The notes beneath the pieces are model-generated. The model saw only the letters and a list, made by a program, of their open reading frames with translations, was not told where the DNA came from and did no database searches. The position numbers were made by a program, and so were the translations under genes. A DNA stretch of 64,000 bases from Henckelia pumila (Eukaryota > Streptophyta > Magnoliopsida > Lamiales > Gesneriaceae). Shown piece after piece: positions 1-10,565 of this stretch. The stretch spans positions 434,001 through 498,000 of the forward strand of contig NC_133121.1 in assembly GCF_033568475.1 (NCBI RefSeq). Reading direction: 5' to 3'. Numbering within the stretch: the first letter of the stretch is position 1; the number at the start of each line of letters is the position of its first letter.

Positions 1-1289
1 TAAAAGCAACATCTCAAAGTTTTGAAAAATCAAAATGTAACATATATTCATCTGTATTCAGGGTGAAATATTTTATTTTTTTCCATCTTCAAACACAAGA
101 GATCTTAAATCTGCCGAGTATAAAATCATCATATCTAAACTTCAGACATCAGATCTGCACGAGAAACACAGAAACACAAGAGATTTTAAATCTGCTGAAT
201 ATAAAATCATTAGATTTGAACTCAGATTTGCACTAGAAACACGGATACACGAGATCTAAAATCTACTGAATATAAAATCATTAGATCTGAACTTCAGACA
301 TCAGATCTACGCTAGAAACACAAAGATGTAAAAAAATGTACCGAAATCAAAGGTATGTTGTATGAACATGAGAAAAAAATAAAAAAATAATCAAAATATA
401 GTACAGAACAAAAGGATTTCTCCGATTTTGTACATAAATATTTCCAAAACACAAAAAAATATATAGAAAACATGGCGTTTTACTCTTCAGATATGTAGGA
501 CATAAGCAAATAAATGTATAAACTCATAAACCGAAAAAGAAATCATAATAAATTAATCTATAAAGAAGGAAAAACAAGCCATCAAATGATATCCTGATTT
601 GTTTCGAATATCCGAAAAAAACCTAATTCAAGATGGCACGCTTTCTCTTCGAAAATCATAAAACGGGTAGATATAAACACAAAATCAAAATAAGAAATGC
701 TAGAGAAATTGTGAAAAAATTGAGCTGACTTTAAACGTGTATTTGATAATGAGAATACAAAAGAAGATTCAGTCAAAAAAGAGAATACAAAGGAAGTTGT
801 TATTTCCAACAACAAGAAGGGAGCTCTGTCGGCTCTTGGAAAAAAAATTGAAATTGTGAACTCCAAGTATATATACCAATTAATTTAGGATTTATATGTT
901 GGGCCAAAATATTTTTGTTGATTTAGGGTCAGACCATTTTCTTTGATTTAGTATCATATGTTATTGGGTGTGATAATGTGTATATTTTCGGCCCAATTAT
1001 AAGTATGTAAATAAAATGTGCTTTTTTTAGTTTATTTTTTATTCATTAAATGTTATTTAAGTTTGAATATTTATAAAATATGAAATAAAAAGATCAAATG
1101 TTAATTTTTTTGTAATAACATGGTAAATTTTACCTTTTTCAAAATCTAATTTTTATAATTTTAATGTAGTATTATTACTTTAGTTAATTTGATGTTTAGT
1201 ATTTTTTAGACTCATATCTACTATTTTGTTCATTTTTATTTTGATAATTTTACTTAAATATTTAAACAGAAAATTTGGATTCGAGAATC
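1..1289. other. AT-rich non-coding stretch before the Helitron exons
   Basis: Apart from the tandem repeats at 92-321, no gene is visible on either strand. An open frame at 582-866 on the minus strand has low-complexity composition and no recognisable domain. The 5' end of the Helitron (a TC dinucleotide inserted after an A) should lie here or left of the window, but I could not identify it. Confidence 0.5.
92..321. repeat. Three tandem copies of a ~70-80 bp unit
   Basis: Three successive copies start near 92, 173 and 244. Each carries the words AGATCTTAAATCTGC-like, GTATAAAATCAT and CAGACATCAGATCT, and each ends in GAAACAC. The copies differ by several substitutions and short gaps, so the array is not recent. 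The unit shows no coding capacity. It lies upstream of the Helitron coding region and may or may not belong to it. Confidence 0.8.
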
Positions 1290-1443
1290 AGAATATCCGA
1301 ACATTGTAATTTGTGCGGTTCATTTAAGATGGTATTGACAACGTCAAAATCTCCACTAAGTGAGATTACAAATGGTATGATATTTTTTCCATTCGTTATT
1401 ACTCTTATTTGTCTACTCAAATGATTATATTTTTTTTAACTTC

Positions 1444-4400
1444 GGTATACGTGCAACTACTTCATCGAGCTTAATTGATATAGATTCTTTTTCTCAAATA
1501 CCCAGCAGCTCAACTACAAATAAATCAGATATGATTGATCTAACAATTGATGATGATTTCCCTCACTTTGCTGTTAATACTGGTGACAAACTGCCGTTTG
1601 TTCATCAATGTAATTTTTTAATAATTATACGTTTTTTTCTAATTTTAAGATATTATGTATATTTAAGATATGAGTATAATCATCAATTGATTACGTTTTT
1701 TTTTGTTTTTTTGCAGTTGAATCTGATTCAATTCCAAATAATTTAGTTAACATATTGGGCATTCAACATAGTCGTGACAATCTCGACAAAAATATCTCGA
1801 TATCATCCATCGGTAAAATTATATTATATTTTTTTATGTTTCTTTGGTTTATAACAAGTTTATGTTTTTTTTATTTAAATTTATAAAAGAAATTTTATTT
1901 TATTTTGCAGTTATAACATATTTATTTTTTTAATGTTACATATTTATTTTCATTGTTTTATTTTTTGGAATATGTGTATGTTAACAACGTCATTTAATGT
2001 TACATATTTATTTTCATTGTTTTGTTTTATTTTATATAGATTATTGGGATATAGGAGATCCAATATACAGATGTGATTTTTGTGGTGCGATATTCTGTTA
2101 TGAAGAAAGGTTATGCCGAAGTTATAAATCTCGAAATCCTAAATACTCCATGTGTTGTATGCAAGGGAAAATACAACTTCCTCCTTTAAAAAAACCTCCT
2201 GAAGTATTGCATGATTTATTAAATGGAGTGGATGATAAAAGCAAATATTTTCTTGAGAATATCAGATCATACAATAGTATGTTTTGTTTCACGTCGATGG
2301 GAGGGAAGATAGATTCGAGTTTAAATCAAGGTGGCTCCGCTCCAGTGTTTAAACTTCATGGGCAGAATTATCATTTAATTGGAAGCCTACTTCCATGTGA
2401 AGGCGCATCTCCGAAGTTTGCTCAGTTATATATTTACGACACAGAAAATAAAATTACTAATCGAATTTCTGCTGTCAGGTATACATTAAAATGTCTTATT
2501 TTATTTATCATTTATGTGAATTTAGTAGAAAATATTCATATATGTCAAATAAAAATATTTTTCAGAAAAAATAGCGACACAAACAATCTGCATCTGAAGA
2601 TAGTCTCTGATTTGAAGATCATGTTAGATGAAAATAATGTTTTAGTCAAGTCTTTTCGGATGATCAAAGAAAGAATGATGGTAGAAGTACAATCCGATAT
2701 TAAATTACGGTTGATTGGGAGAAAAGATAAGGATAGAAGACGATATAATCTTCCTTCTACTTCTGAGGTTGCTGCATTAATTGTGGGAGATTTTAATGAG
2801 GCTTTGGGAGACAGGGATATTTTAATAGAAACACAATCTGGTCAACTTAAACGTATCAATGAGTTGAATCCTGCATATCTCTCTCCAGTATCCTATACTT
2901 TTCCCCAATGGTGAGGATGGTTATCGAGAAGATATTCCATTATCATAATCCAAATCAAGTGTTGGAGGTAGAAAAAAGTGAGTATAAGAGAATTTTTTGC
3001 TTAACGACTGCATGATAGGGGCATCGAATTTTCAAGTATTTTGAATTCGAGAAGACTTTTTCAACAATTTATTGTTGATGCATACACAATGGTTGAATCT
3101 GGAAGGTTGACGTATGTTCGGCTGCATCAAAAACAATTGAGATGTGAAATGTACAAAGGTCTTCATGATGCGCTTTTGCATGGTGAAACAAATGCATCTA
3201 CACAAGGAAAACGTATTATCTTGCCTTCTTCTTTTACTGGGGGTGCAAGATATATGATTCAGAATTACCAAGATGCCATGGCTATATGTAAGTGGGCTGG
3301 ATATCCAGATTTGTTTATTACATTTACGTGTAACCCAAAATGGCCAGAAATTGTGAGATTTATCGAGGCTCGAGGATTAAGGGCCGAAGACCGTCCGGAT
3401 ATTGTCTCCAGAATCTTTAAAATGAAGTTGGATGCCTTGATTAAAGATGTCAGAAAGAATAAAATATTTGGGAATGTTAAAGCAGGTATAACATTTTTTT
3501 AAAAAATATAATGTTTGATATATTTCTTATCTTATAATGATTATTAATATATTTTAGTACATACAAATAATTAATTTTTAATAAATTGTTTCAGTGATCT
3601 ATACTGTGGAATTCCAGAAGAGAGGATTACCACACGCCCATATTTTGTTCTTTCTATGCAAAGAGAAAAATGTCCAGTAGCAGAGACAGTCGATCGTATC
3701 ATTTCTGCCGAAATTCCCGATAAAAATCAGGATCCTGTTTATTATGATGCAGTACGGGATCTGATGATGCACGGTCCATGCGGTGAGGTAAGAAAAAATT
3801 CTCCATGTATGTCTGGTGGTCGTTGCCAAAAACATTTTCCTGAAAAATTTGTTTAAGTGACATCAATTGATGAAGATGGATATCCAATTTATAGACGCAT
3901 AGATAATGGGCGAACAGTTCTCAGAAATGGTGTTAATCTAGACAATGGATTTGTTGTTCCCCATAATCGTTATTTGTTGATTAGATATGGAGCTCATATG
4001 AATGTTGAATGGTGCAACCAATCTCGGGCTATCAAATATTTGTTCAAATATATAAATAAAGGGCACGATCGTGTGACGGCATCATTCTATCGGAGTTCAG
4101 ATGATGAGAGTTTGGGAAAAAATGTTGATGAGGTGAATATGTACTACGACTGCAGATATATTTCCCCATGTGAGGCTGCTTGGAGAATTTTTGGATTTGA
4201 TATTCAATATAGAGATCCACCCGTTGAGCGTTTGAGCTTTCTATCTTCCGAATGAACAAAATATCATTTTTTCAGAAGCAGATGAAATCAGTAATATTAT
4301 CGATCGACCTACTGTTAACCAGAGCATGTTTCTGGCATGGATGGAAGCTAACAAGAAATATCCGAAGGCAAGAGAATTGACATATGCTGAATTTCCAATG

Positions 4401-4853
4401 AAATTTGTTTGGAAGCAAGATACACGAGAATTCGTTCCAAGGAAACATAGATTTTCGATCGGGCGCATTTTTTACGTTCCTCCGGGATGTGGAGACATGT
4501 ATTATTTAAGATGTCTCCTAAATGTAAACCGTGGTGCCACTTGCTATGATGATATAACTAATGTTAATGGTGTTCAATACCATTCATTTCGTGATGCTTG
4601 CTATGCATTGGGATTGTTGAATGATGACAAAGAGTATATCGACGGCATTATTGAGGCAAGTCATTGGGCTTCAACACAATCTTTGAGAATTTTACTTGCT
4701 ACTCTATTGTCATCGAACTGCATCAGTCGACCTGAAATACTTTGGAAATCATGTTGGAAGTATTTGTCAGATGATGTTTTATACAGACAACGTAACCAGT
4801 TGCAACACCAAGGTATGCATGCATCAATAAAGTTTTTCAGTTATATTTGTTAA
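1444..4853 (+). pseudogene. Helitron Rep (HUH nickase) region, interrupted
   Basis: Exon-like blocks lie at about 1444-1607, 1714-1815, 2039-2478, 2566-3485, 3594-4255 and 4256-4813. They are separated by short AT-rich introns. The Rep core is recognisable: FITFTCNPKWPE, then GLPHAHILFFL with the HxH metal-binding pair of HUH nucleases, then AIKYLFKYINKG with the two catalytic tyrosines. Compared with intact plant Helitron proteins there are at least four disabling changes: a shift near 2897, a stop near 2948, a stop at 3854-3856, and a one-base loss near 4236. The block feeds into the helicase exon at 4915 through a good intron (GGTATGC donor at about 4813, GGTAG acceptor). A full-length protein cannot be made from this copy. 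Confidence 0.8.
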
Positions 4854-4914
4854 TTTTTAAAAGTATATATACATAGATGTGTATGTTTTTTATTAATACT
4901 TTTTTTTTTGGTAG

Positions 4915-6575
4915 AATTGCAATTGAGTGATGATGAAATTAAAAATTATGCATTGGTTGAAATTGAAAAATTATTACGAAGCTATGGAAAGAGTTTGCGT
5001 GAATTTCAATCAATGTCATTTCCCGGTGATCAATATTTTCAGACTTCACGGAACAGATTAATACTTGATGAGTTGAGATTTGATAGAGGATCTTTGTCTG
5101 AAGAACATGATAATCACCTTAATAAGTTGAACTCTGAGCAACGTCATGTGTATGATACGGTGATGAATGCAGTTCATTCAAATAAAGGAGGTGTTTTTTT
5201 TGTATATGGATATGGAGGTACTGGAAAAACATTTGTCTGGAAGACTCTATCTGCATTCTTGAGATCGAAGGGAGAGATTGTGTTGAATGTGGCATCAAGT
5301 GGTATTGCATCTCTTCTACTGCCTGGTGGAAGAACAGCTCATTCACGCTTTGCGATTCCATTTAATCCTAATGAAGAATCAACATGCAATATCAAACAAG
5401 GGAGTCCTCTTGCGGATCTTATTGAAAAATCTAAGCTTATCATTTGGGATGAAGCTCCAATGATGCATAAGTTCTGTTTTGAAGCTTTAGATAAAAGCAT
5501 GAGAGATATAATGAGATTTGTCAATCCTTCAAGCCTTCATTTGCCATTTGGGGGCAAAACCGTTGTTTTTGGTGGTGATTTTCGTCAAATATTGCCTGTT
5601 ATTTTAAACGGCAGTAGGCAAGATATTGTTAATGCAACCATCAATTCTTCTTATATTTGGAGACATTGTACAATTTTAAGATTGACGAAAAACATGCGAC
5701 TACAAAATTTAGGTTCTGATGAAGAATGTGATAAGACAAAGCAATTTTCTGATTGGATTGCTAATATAGGAGATGGAAAAATTGGAGAATCAAATGATGG
5801 TTATGCGACAATAGATATTCCAGATGAACTTTTGGTGAAAGATTATAACGATCCTATTGCATCGATAGTCGAGAGTACGTATCCTTCGTCAGACATTTCT
5901 ATCAGTGATACTGCATATTTTCAACAGAGAACTATTTTGGCACCGACTCTTGATGTCGTTCAATCCATAAATGAATACATGATATCTCTGAATCATTCTG
6001 AGGGAAGATTGTATTTAAGTTCTGATATGACATGTCAATCGGATAAAAGCGTTGGTTTATTGCATGATGTTCATACCCCTGAATACTTAAATGGAATAAG
6101 ATGCTCTGGAGTACCAAATCACGAGTTGAATTTGAAAGTTGGAACTCCGGTTATGTTGCTGCGGAACATAGATCATTCTCTTGGTTTATGCAACGGCACT
6201 AGATTGATTGTGACTAGGCTCGGAAACCATGTTTTGGAAGGAAATATTCTGACTGGAAGTAATGCGGGTCACAAAGTACTTATTCCAAGAATGTCTTTGA
6301 CTCCTTCTGATCCAAGACTTTCTTTCAAATTTCAAAGAAGACAGTATCCTTTGATTGTATCATATGCAATGATAATAAACAAAAGTCAGGGTCAATCATT
6401 ATCTCATGTAGGACTTTTTTTGAGGAATTCCGTGTTTAGTCATGGTCAGTTGTATGTCGCTGTATCTAGAGTTACCAATCCTAAGGGTCTCAAAATCTTG
6501 ATATGTGATGACAAGACCAATCAGAAAAATTCAACAACAAACGTTGTATTTAAGGAAGTTTTTCAAAATTTATAA
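4915..6575 (+). CDS. Helitron Pif1-like helicase exon (3' exon of RepHel)
   Basis: An open exon of about 553 codons encodes a superfamily 1B helicase of the Pif1/Helitron type. Visible motifs in order are EQRHVYDTV (Q-motif region), GYGGTGKT (Walker A), IIWDEAPM (Walker B), [11 protein letters not shown] (motif III), LTKNMRL (motif IV), INKSQGQSL (motif V) and LYVAVSRV (motif VI). The frame is closed by TAA at 6573-6575. The exon begins after an AG acceptor at 4914 and completes a split codon giving ELQLSDDE. In Helitrons this domain unwinds DNA ahead of the displaced strand. The exon has no internal stop, unlike the upstream Rep region, so the copy is not ancient. Confidence 0.85.
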
Positions 6576-6845
6576 GATAATTTGTTTGTTTTTTAATTAT
6601 ATGATATATAATGCATATTTCGATTGTTTGTTCAATATTTGTTTTTATATTTTTTTATCATTAACTGTATAAAATAATATCGCGTGCATTGCATAACATA
6701 TATTTGTTTAAAGAGTTTGTCCTTTTTAATTTTTTTTTTACATTATTCTAATTACTCACTATAAAATTAAATTTGTTTATATTTTACTTTTATAGTCAAA
6801 TTTTAATTTAATCCAATTTAATTATATTATACACAAGATATAACC

Positions 6846-6871
6846 CGTGCATCGCACGAGTGAAATACTAG
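6846..6871 (+). repeat. Helitron 3' terminus (hairpin plus CTAG)
   Basis: The stem CGTGC (6846-6850) pairs with GCACG (6854-6858) around an ATC loop. Ten bases later comes CTAG at 6868-6871, followed by a host T. This matches the conserved CTRR-type right end of plant Helitrons, where the hairpin acts as the transposition terminator. Confidence 0.9.
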
Positions 6872-8200
6872 TTTTTATATAAAAAGGAGGAGTTCGTTTC
6901 ATTTATATCCACCTCATTAATAATGATACAAATATTATCGTATTTAAAATGTTTTTGTATTGTAGAGTATCATTAGCTTTTTTTCCTTTGATGAAATGTA
7001 CTAAATTATTATTTTGTTCTTAATGTAAATTTAAATGCACTAAATTAATAACTACAGAGAGCCAGAGAGATCACCCTCATATGCTAGTCCAATCCCATAG
7101 TCAAAATCGGACGTGAAAGTTTCCTTTCATCCGGCTCAAGCAGGTATACCAAATAAAGAAATGAATTTTCACTTTCAAATTTTAGAAAACCCAAAAACAA
7201 AAAAATCTACTTCTTACTCTAGTTCCCAGTGAAGACTAAGGAATATTTAATTTATTCCGGCTTCTTTTTATTTATTATTTGTTACATTTTCTTAATTCGT
7301 TATTCAATTACGACATAAAAGAAATGTGAGATTTTTTATAATTGGAAGTTCCAACCAATAAGAATCCTAATGAACCTATAGAAACGATAAGGCCCAGCAA
7401 AAATTACTTAGTTTTTGAGACCCGTTATAAGTTCTATCCATATATGTTCTGTATTTTACAATGTATTCATATGCTCAATACCAAAAAGCAGTGCATTCAT
7501 TGTACGTAGCAGACGCAATTCATCTCTCTCTGCAGGTTAAGGGTGGCATTTGGAGCATGCCAAAACGAGAAAAATACTTTTACTACTAAAATCACAATTA
7601 AAGGCTTGACCTATTGCAGCATATTTCACATTATAAAAAGCAACCATACCGTATAGATAATTATTTTCGATGGTAAAATAAATCACATAGGCTAACGTTC
7701 AATCATATCTATTAGAACTCTTGTACTCGTGTTCGTGTACATGTGAATACTAACTCTGCTTATTTGTACTTGAGACGATATGCAACTCCACCCAAAATGT
7801 CCGATGCAGCTCTAAAGAATGGCAAACTAGCTACCATAAAACCAAACACAATGATTAGGCACCAAACCTCGTCGATCAGGAGTCTGGATTGCATGCCCTC
7901 CATCTTATCAATCAGGATTTCAATGATAATAAAGATATTAATGCACAAGGATAAACTCATTTGGTGTTTAAACAATTATAACACTCATATATATCATATA
8001 CTATTTGATATTTATTCAATTTATAAATGATAATGATAATGATATGCTTACCTGTGCTCGTGGCCTTTCGAAAAATATCATCTCATAAATTCGAAAAAAT
8101 ACAAGCTCGTTTGGAGCATTCTAGCACTATATAAACATTTCTGCTCGTTGGAGACTAGCTAGCAAGATGCATTTGAAGGAAGTACCTCACCTTTGATAAA
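6872..8200. other. Intergenic; one unassigned hydrophobic frame
   Basis: Most of this stretch holds nothing I recognise. On the minus strand at 7760-7891 a short frame reads MQSRLLIDEVWCLIIVFG and continues hydrophobic, ending in RLKYK. It could be a relic membrane-protein exon, with a vague resemblance to a cation-efflux transmembrane segment, but no flanking exons support it. It also lies downstream of the GIY-YIG gene's stop, so it may be only 3' flank. Confidence 0.35.
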
Positions 8201-9397
8201 TTATACAGGAACAAGATCCAGTTGCCACTGGATCTCCAGATTACTAAAGTCCATTGAATCCTTGACTTGATTTAGGGCCGCATTTCTACGTTGCAATAAA
8301 AAGAGTTTGGCATCATCTGCTCGCTCTTCGCTCTCGCTTCTTCTTTTCCATGTGACTTTTCTTGAAAAGCTTTTCCACTTTGATTCAACTTTACAAGCTA
8401 CAAACGTTTTTTTTTAAAAAAAAAAGTTATGAAAGTGACCACTTATCAAAATAAGCATCAAATAGCAATCATCCCGTTATAGACAATATCCGATCCGTTT
8501 TTAGGATCAGTATGGAGCATCAATTATCCTCTGGAAGCCTATGTAGTTGGTGGCTACCGTTGAATATTCTCTAGGAGTTGATTTATAATAATTTCATGCA
8601 CACAAATGGGGAATAATTAGTGACAGAACATTGCATCTTAATGCGACCAGTTGCATATTCGCAGTCAAAGGTAAGTTAAAGCAAATGATAAACTATGCTT
8701 GGGTTGGAAGGAGGAGTTGCTGTAAAAAGGCTTGCAGATATATTAGTTATATATCAATGACACACAATTTCTCCAAGTTGTATACTTTTCCGCATTTTAT
8801 AATTTAGAAATTGTCTAAAATTGCTTGGTCTCTTCATTGTACTTAATTCAGTTGTAGTGTTCACCACATAAAATCAACCAACTAATGCAAGCAAGCAGGG
8901 ATATGATATGGATTAGTTACCTGTGCTTTTATTCCGAAATCCTTTTATAAGACATGCACAAATCCAAGGCCTTCCAGCCCGGGATGCTTTTGCTCCACCT
9001 TTTAGCTCACCATTATGTTGCTTCAAGCTGTAGTGAATGTGATCAGATCAGATGTGACTCTGAGTGAGAAGCAAAAAGGGGCAAATAAAAAACACCATTG
9101 GAAAAGGAAAACATGGGCTGAAAGATTAATTAATTAATGAAAAAAAGAACAAATTTTGAAAAACCGAAACCCACGTAGCCAAAAGTAATACCGGCGAGAA
9201 AAATCGTTGGTGACGCCGACGTATGTTTTGAGGGGTGGATTGGATTCGGAGGACAGGATGAGATATACGACCCATCTCAATGTCAATGGTTTTGGTTTTG
9301 GTTTTAGTTTTGGAGAAATTGAAGTGGATTGATGAGGTTTCACGGATTTGAATGTTGTTGAGAGTAGCCTCTCCACCTGCACCTGCCTCGCCGCCAT
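8201..9397 (-). CDS. Small stand-alone GIY-YIG nuclease-domain protein
   Basis: Three exons on the minus strand: 9397-9192, 9027-8921 and 8397-8201. All junctions are GT-AG and in phase, giving 169 residues. The start MAARQVQVERLL is preferred because it aligns with the short N-terminus of plant relatives; another in-frame ATG at 9442 would add 15 residues. The GIY-YIG core is clear: VYLIL, then KTYVGVTNDFSRR, then LKQHNGELKGGAKAS and GRPWICACLIKGF. The acidic ESKW motif near residue 113 supplies the likely catalytic Glu. The family is related to the UvrC N-terminal and SLX1 nuclease domains; the closest remembered relative is Arabidopsis At5g43210, whose role I do not know. No zinc finger follows, so this is not SLX1 itself. 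It is divergent from PPH, with about 1.2 kb between start codons. Confidence 0.85.
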
Positions 9398-10565
9398 AGA
9401 AAAGGCTAGCAAGCAATTCAAGGAATGAAATTGTTTTTGCAATTAATTAATTGCTAAATAATAATTAATTAATTATTTATCTAAATTTTCAAGAACATAT
9501 AAGACACGTGTAATTTGTCGGGCGACCGTGTTCACATGTTAAAATATCGTTGCGTGTACTCAACCTTTTTCTTTGTTTTGTTTTGCCTACCGAAGCCTTT
9601 TTTCCACTCCTCCAAAATAAAATAATTCGACTTTTCCATAAGAAACGCAATTGTATTTGTATCCATGGTGCTATCCTTCTCGACACTTGTGGAATATCCC
9701 TTCATTTATTGTTATTAGTTTAGTCTCTCCTACAAACTGGGAAGCTTACTCGGGGGTTTCCTTAAAACAGGTAAAGATTCTTTCTTTTAGATTAGATTAG
9801 ATTAGATTAGATTAGATTTGGCATGCATTTTGTTTATTTACAGTCAAATTATATGATATTCGTTTGGTGCGCAAAATTTTGTTGCTTTCATAAGCCTGTG
9901 ATTTCTTGTTTCTTTATTTCCTTTTCAATTATAGGAAGAAGAAGCTTTACTTTACTTTAATTTAACGTTTTAGTGGCTTCGTGTGTTAAGCCTATGAGAG
10001 TATACGCCTGACTGTTGGGCGTTGGCTTCATCGATTCTGTCATGGTAAGCAAGTCTTTAAATGCAATTTTACTAAATAATAGACATCACAGATTCTTCAA
10101 GTTTGTATCAAGAGAGAGATATCCTTGAAGGTAACATCAACAACCTTATTCACCCCAAATCAGGGCTGCATCCTCGCTTAGAAAACATTAAATTTTCTTC
10201 CCTCAATGACTGGTTGGATCTTTTTTCTTTTTTGTGTTTTTCGATATCGAAACTGGCTTTCCTTGATCAAACTGCAGGAATTTTAATATTGAGTTTCGGA
10301 AGCCTTCAATTTTGATTTCTTGAGTAAATTCTTCCCCTTGAAGCCTTTGATTCACTGTAAGAATTGGATGGGGTAGAGTAGATTGAGTCCTGATGTGAAT
10401 TCATCAACGGATTTATTTTTTTGGAAATGAGAATGAAGATAACTGCTGTAATTGTGGTGCACTGAAGTGTAAGCTTTATCTTTCTAGCGTCTTTGTTGTG
10501 GGATGGGTATTAGCTAAATTGTGCTGACTTATCATTTCTTTGCTCATCTCAGATTGCGAACTCTC
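9398..10565. promoter_or_regulatory. Shared upstream region of GIY-YIG gene (-) and PPH (+)
   Basis: The two genes are divergent, so this 1.2 kb holds both promoters and 5' UTRs. PPH probably has a spliced leader. Donor-like CAGGTAAAG lies at about 9766-9774 and ATGGTAAGC at about 10041-10049, and a good acceptor (CTCATCTCAG) sits just before the PPH start codon. A pentamer run (ATTAG)n lies at about 9788-9817. No specific regulatory element is claimed. Confidence 0.5.

Larger units (their letters stand above)
1290..6871 (+). mobile_element. Helitron (rolling-circle transposon), autonomous type, decayed
   Basis: The coding part holds the two hallmark domains of a plant Helitron protein: an HUH-type Rep domain followed by a Pif1-family helicase. 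The right end has the canonical structure, a short GC-rich hairpin followed by CTAG and then a host T, so the element ends at 6871. The left end is not identified, and the start given is only the first stretch that looks like an N-terminal exon. Helitrons replicate by a rolling-circle mechanism, insert between A and T, and make no target duplication. The Rep part is interrupted, so the copy is unlikely to be autonomous today, although its helicase exon is fully open. Confidence 0.85.

Noticed and set aside
582-866. 94-codon frame on the minus strand
   Set aside because: Phe/Ser-rich low-complexity translation with no recognisable domain or splice partners.
7760-7975. Hydrophobic minus-strand frame with faint likeness to a cation-efflux transmembrane segment
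   Set aside because: No flanking exons, no family motif, and it lies past the stop of the GIY-YIG gene; noted only in the gap entry.
9489-9686. 65-codon minus-strand frame upstream of the GIY-YIG gene
   Set aside because: Low-quality basic translation and no in-phase link to the GIY-YIG exons.
9780-9820. (ATTAG)n run considered as interstitial telomere repeat
   Set aside because: The unit is ATTAG, not the plant telomere unit TTTAGGG.
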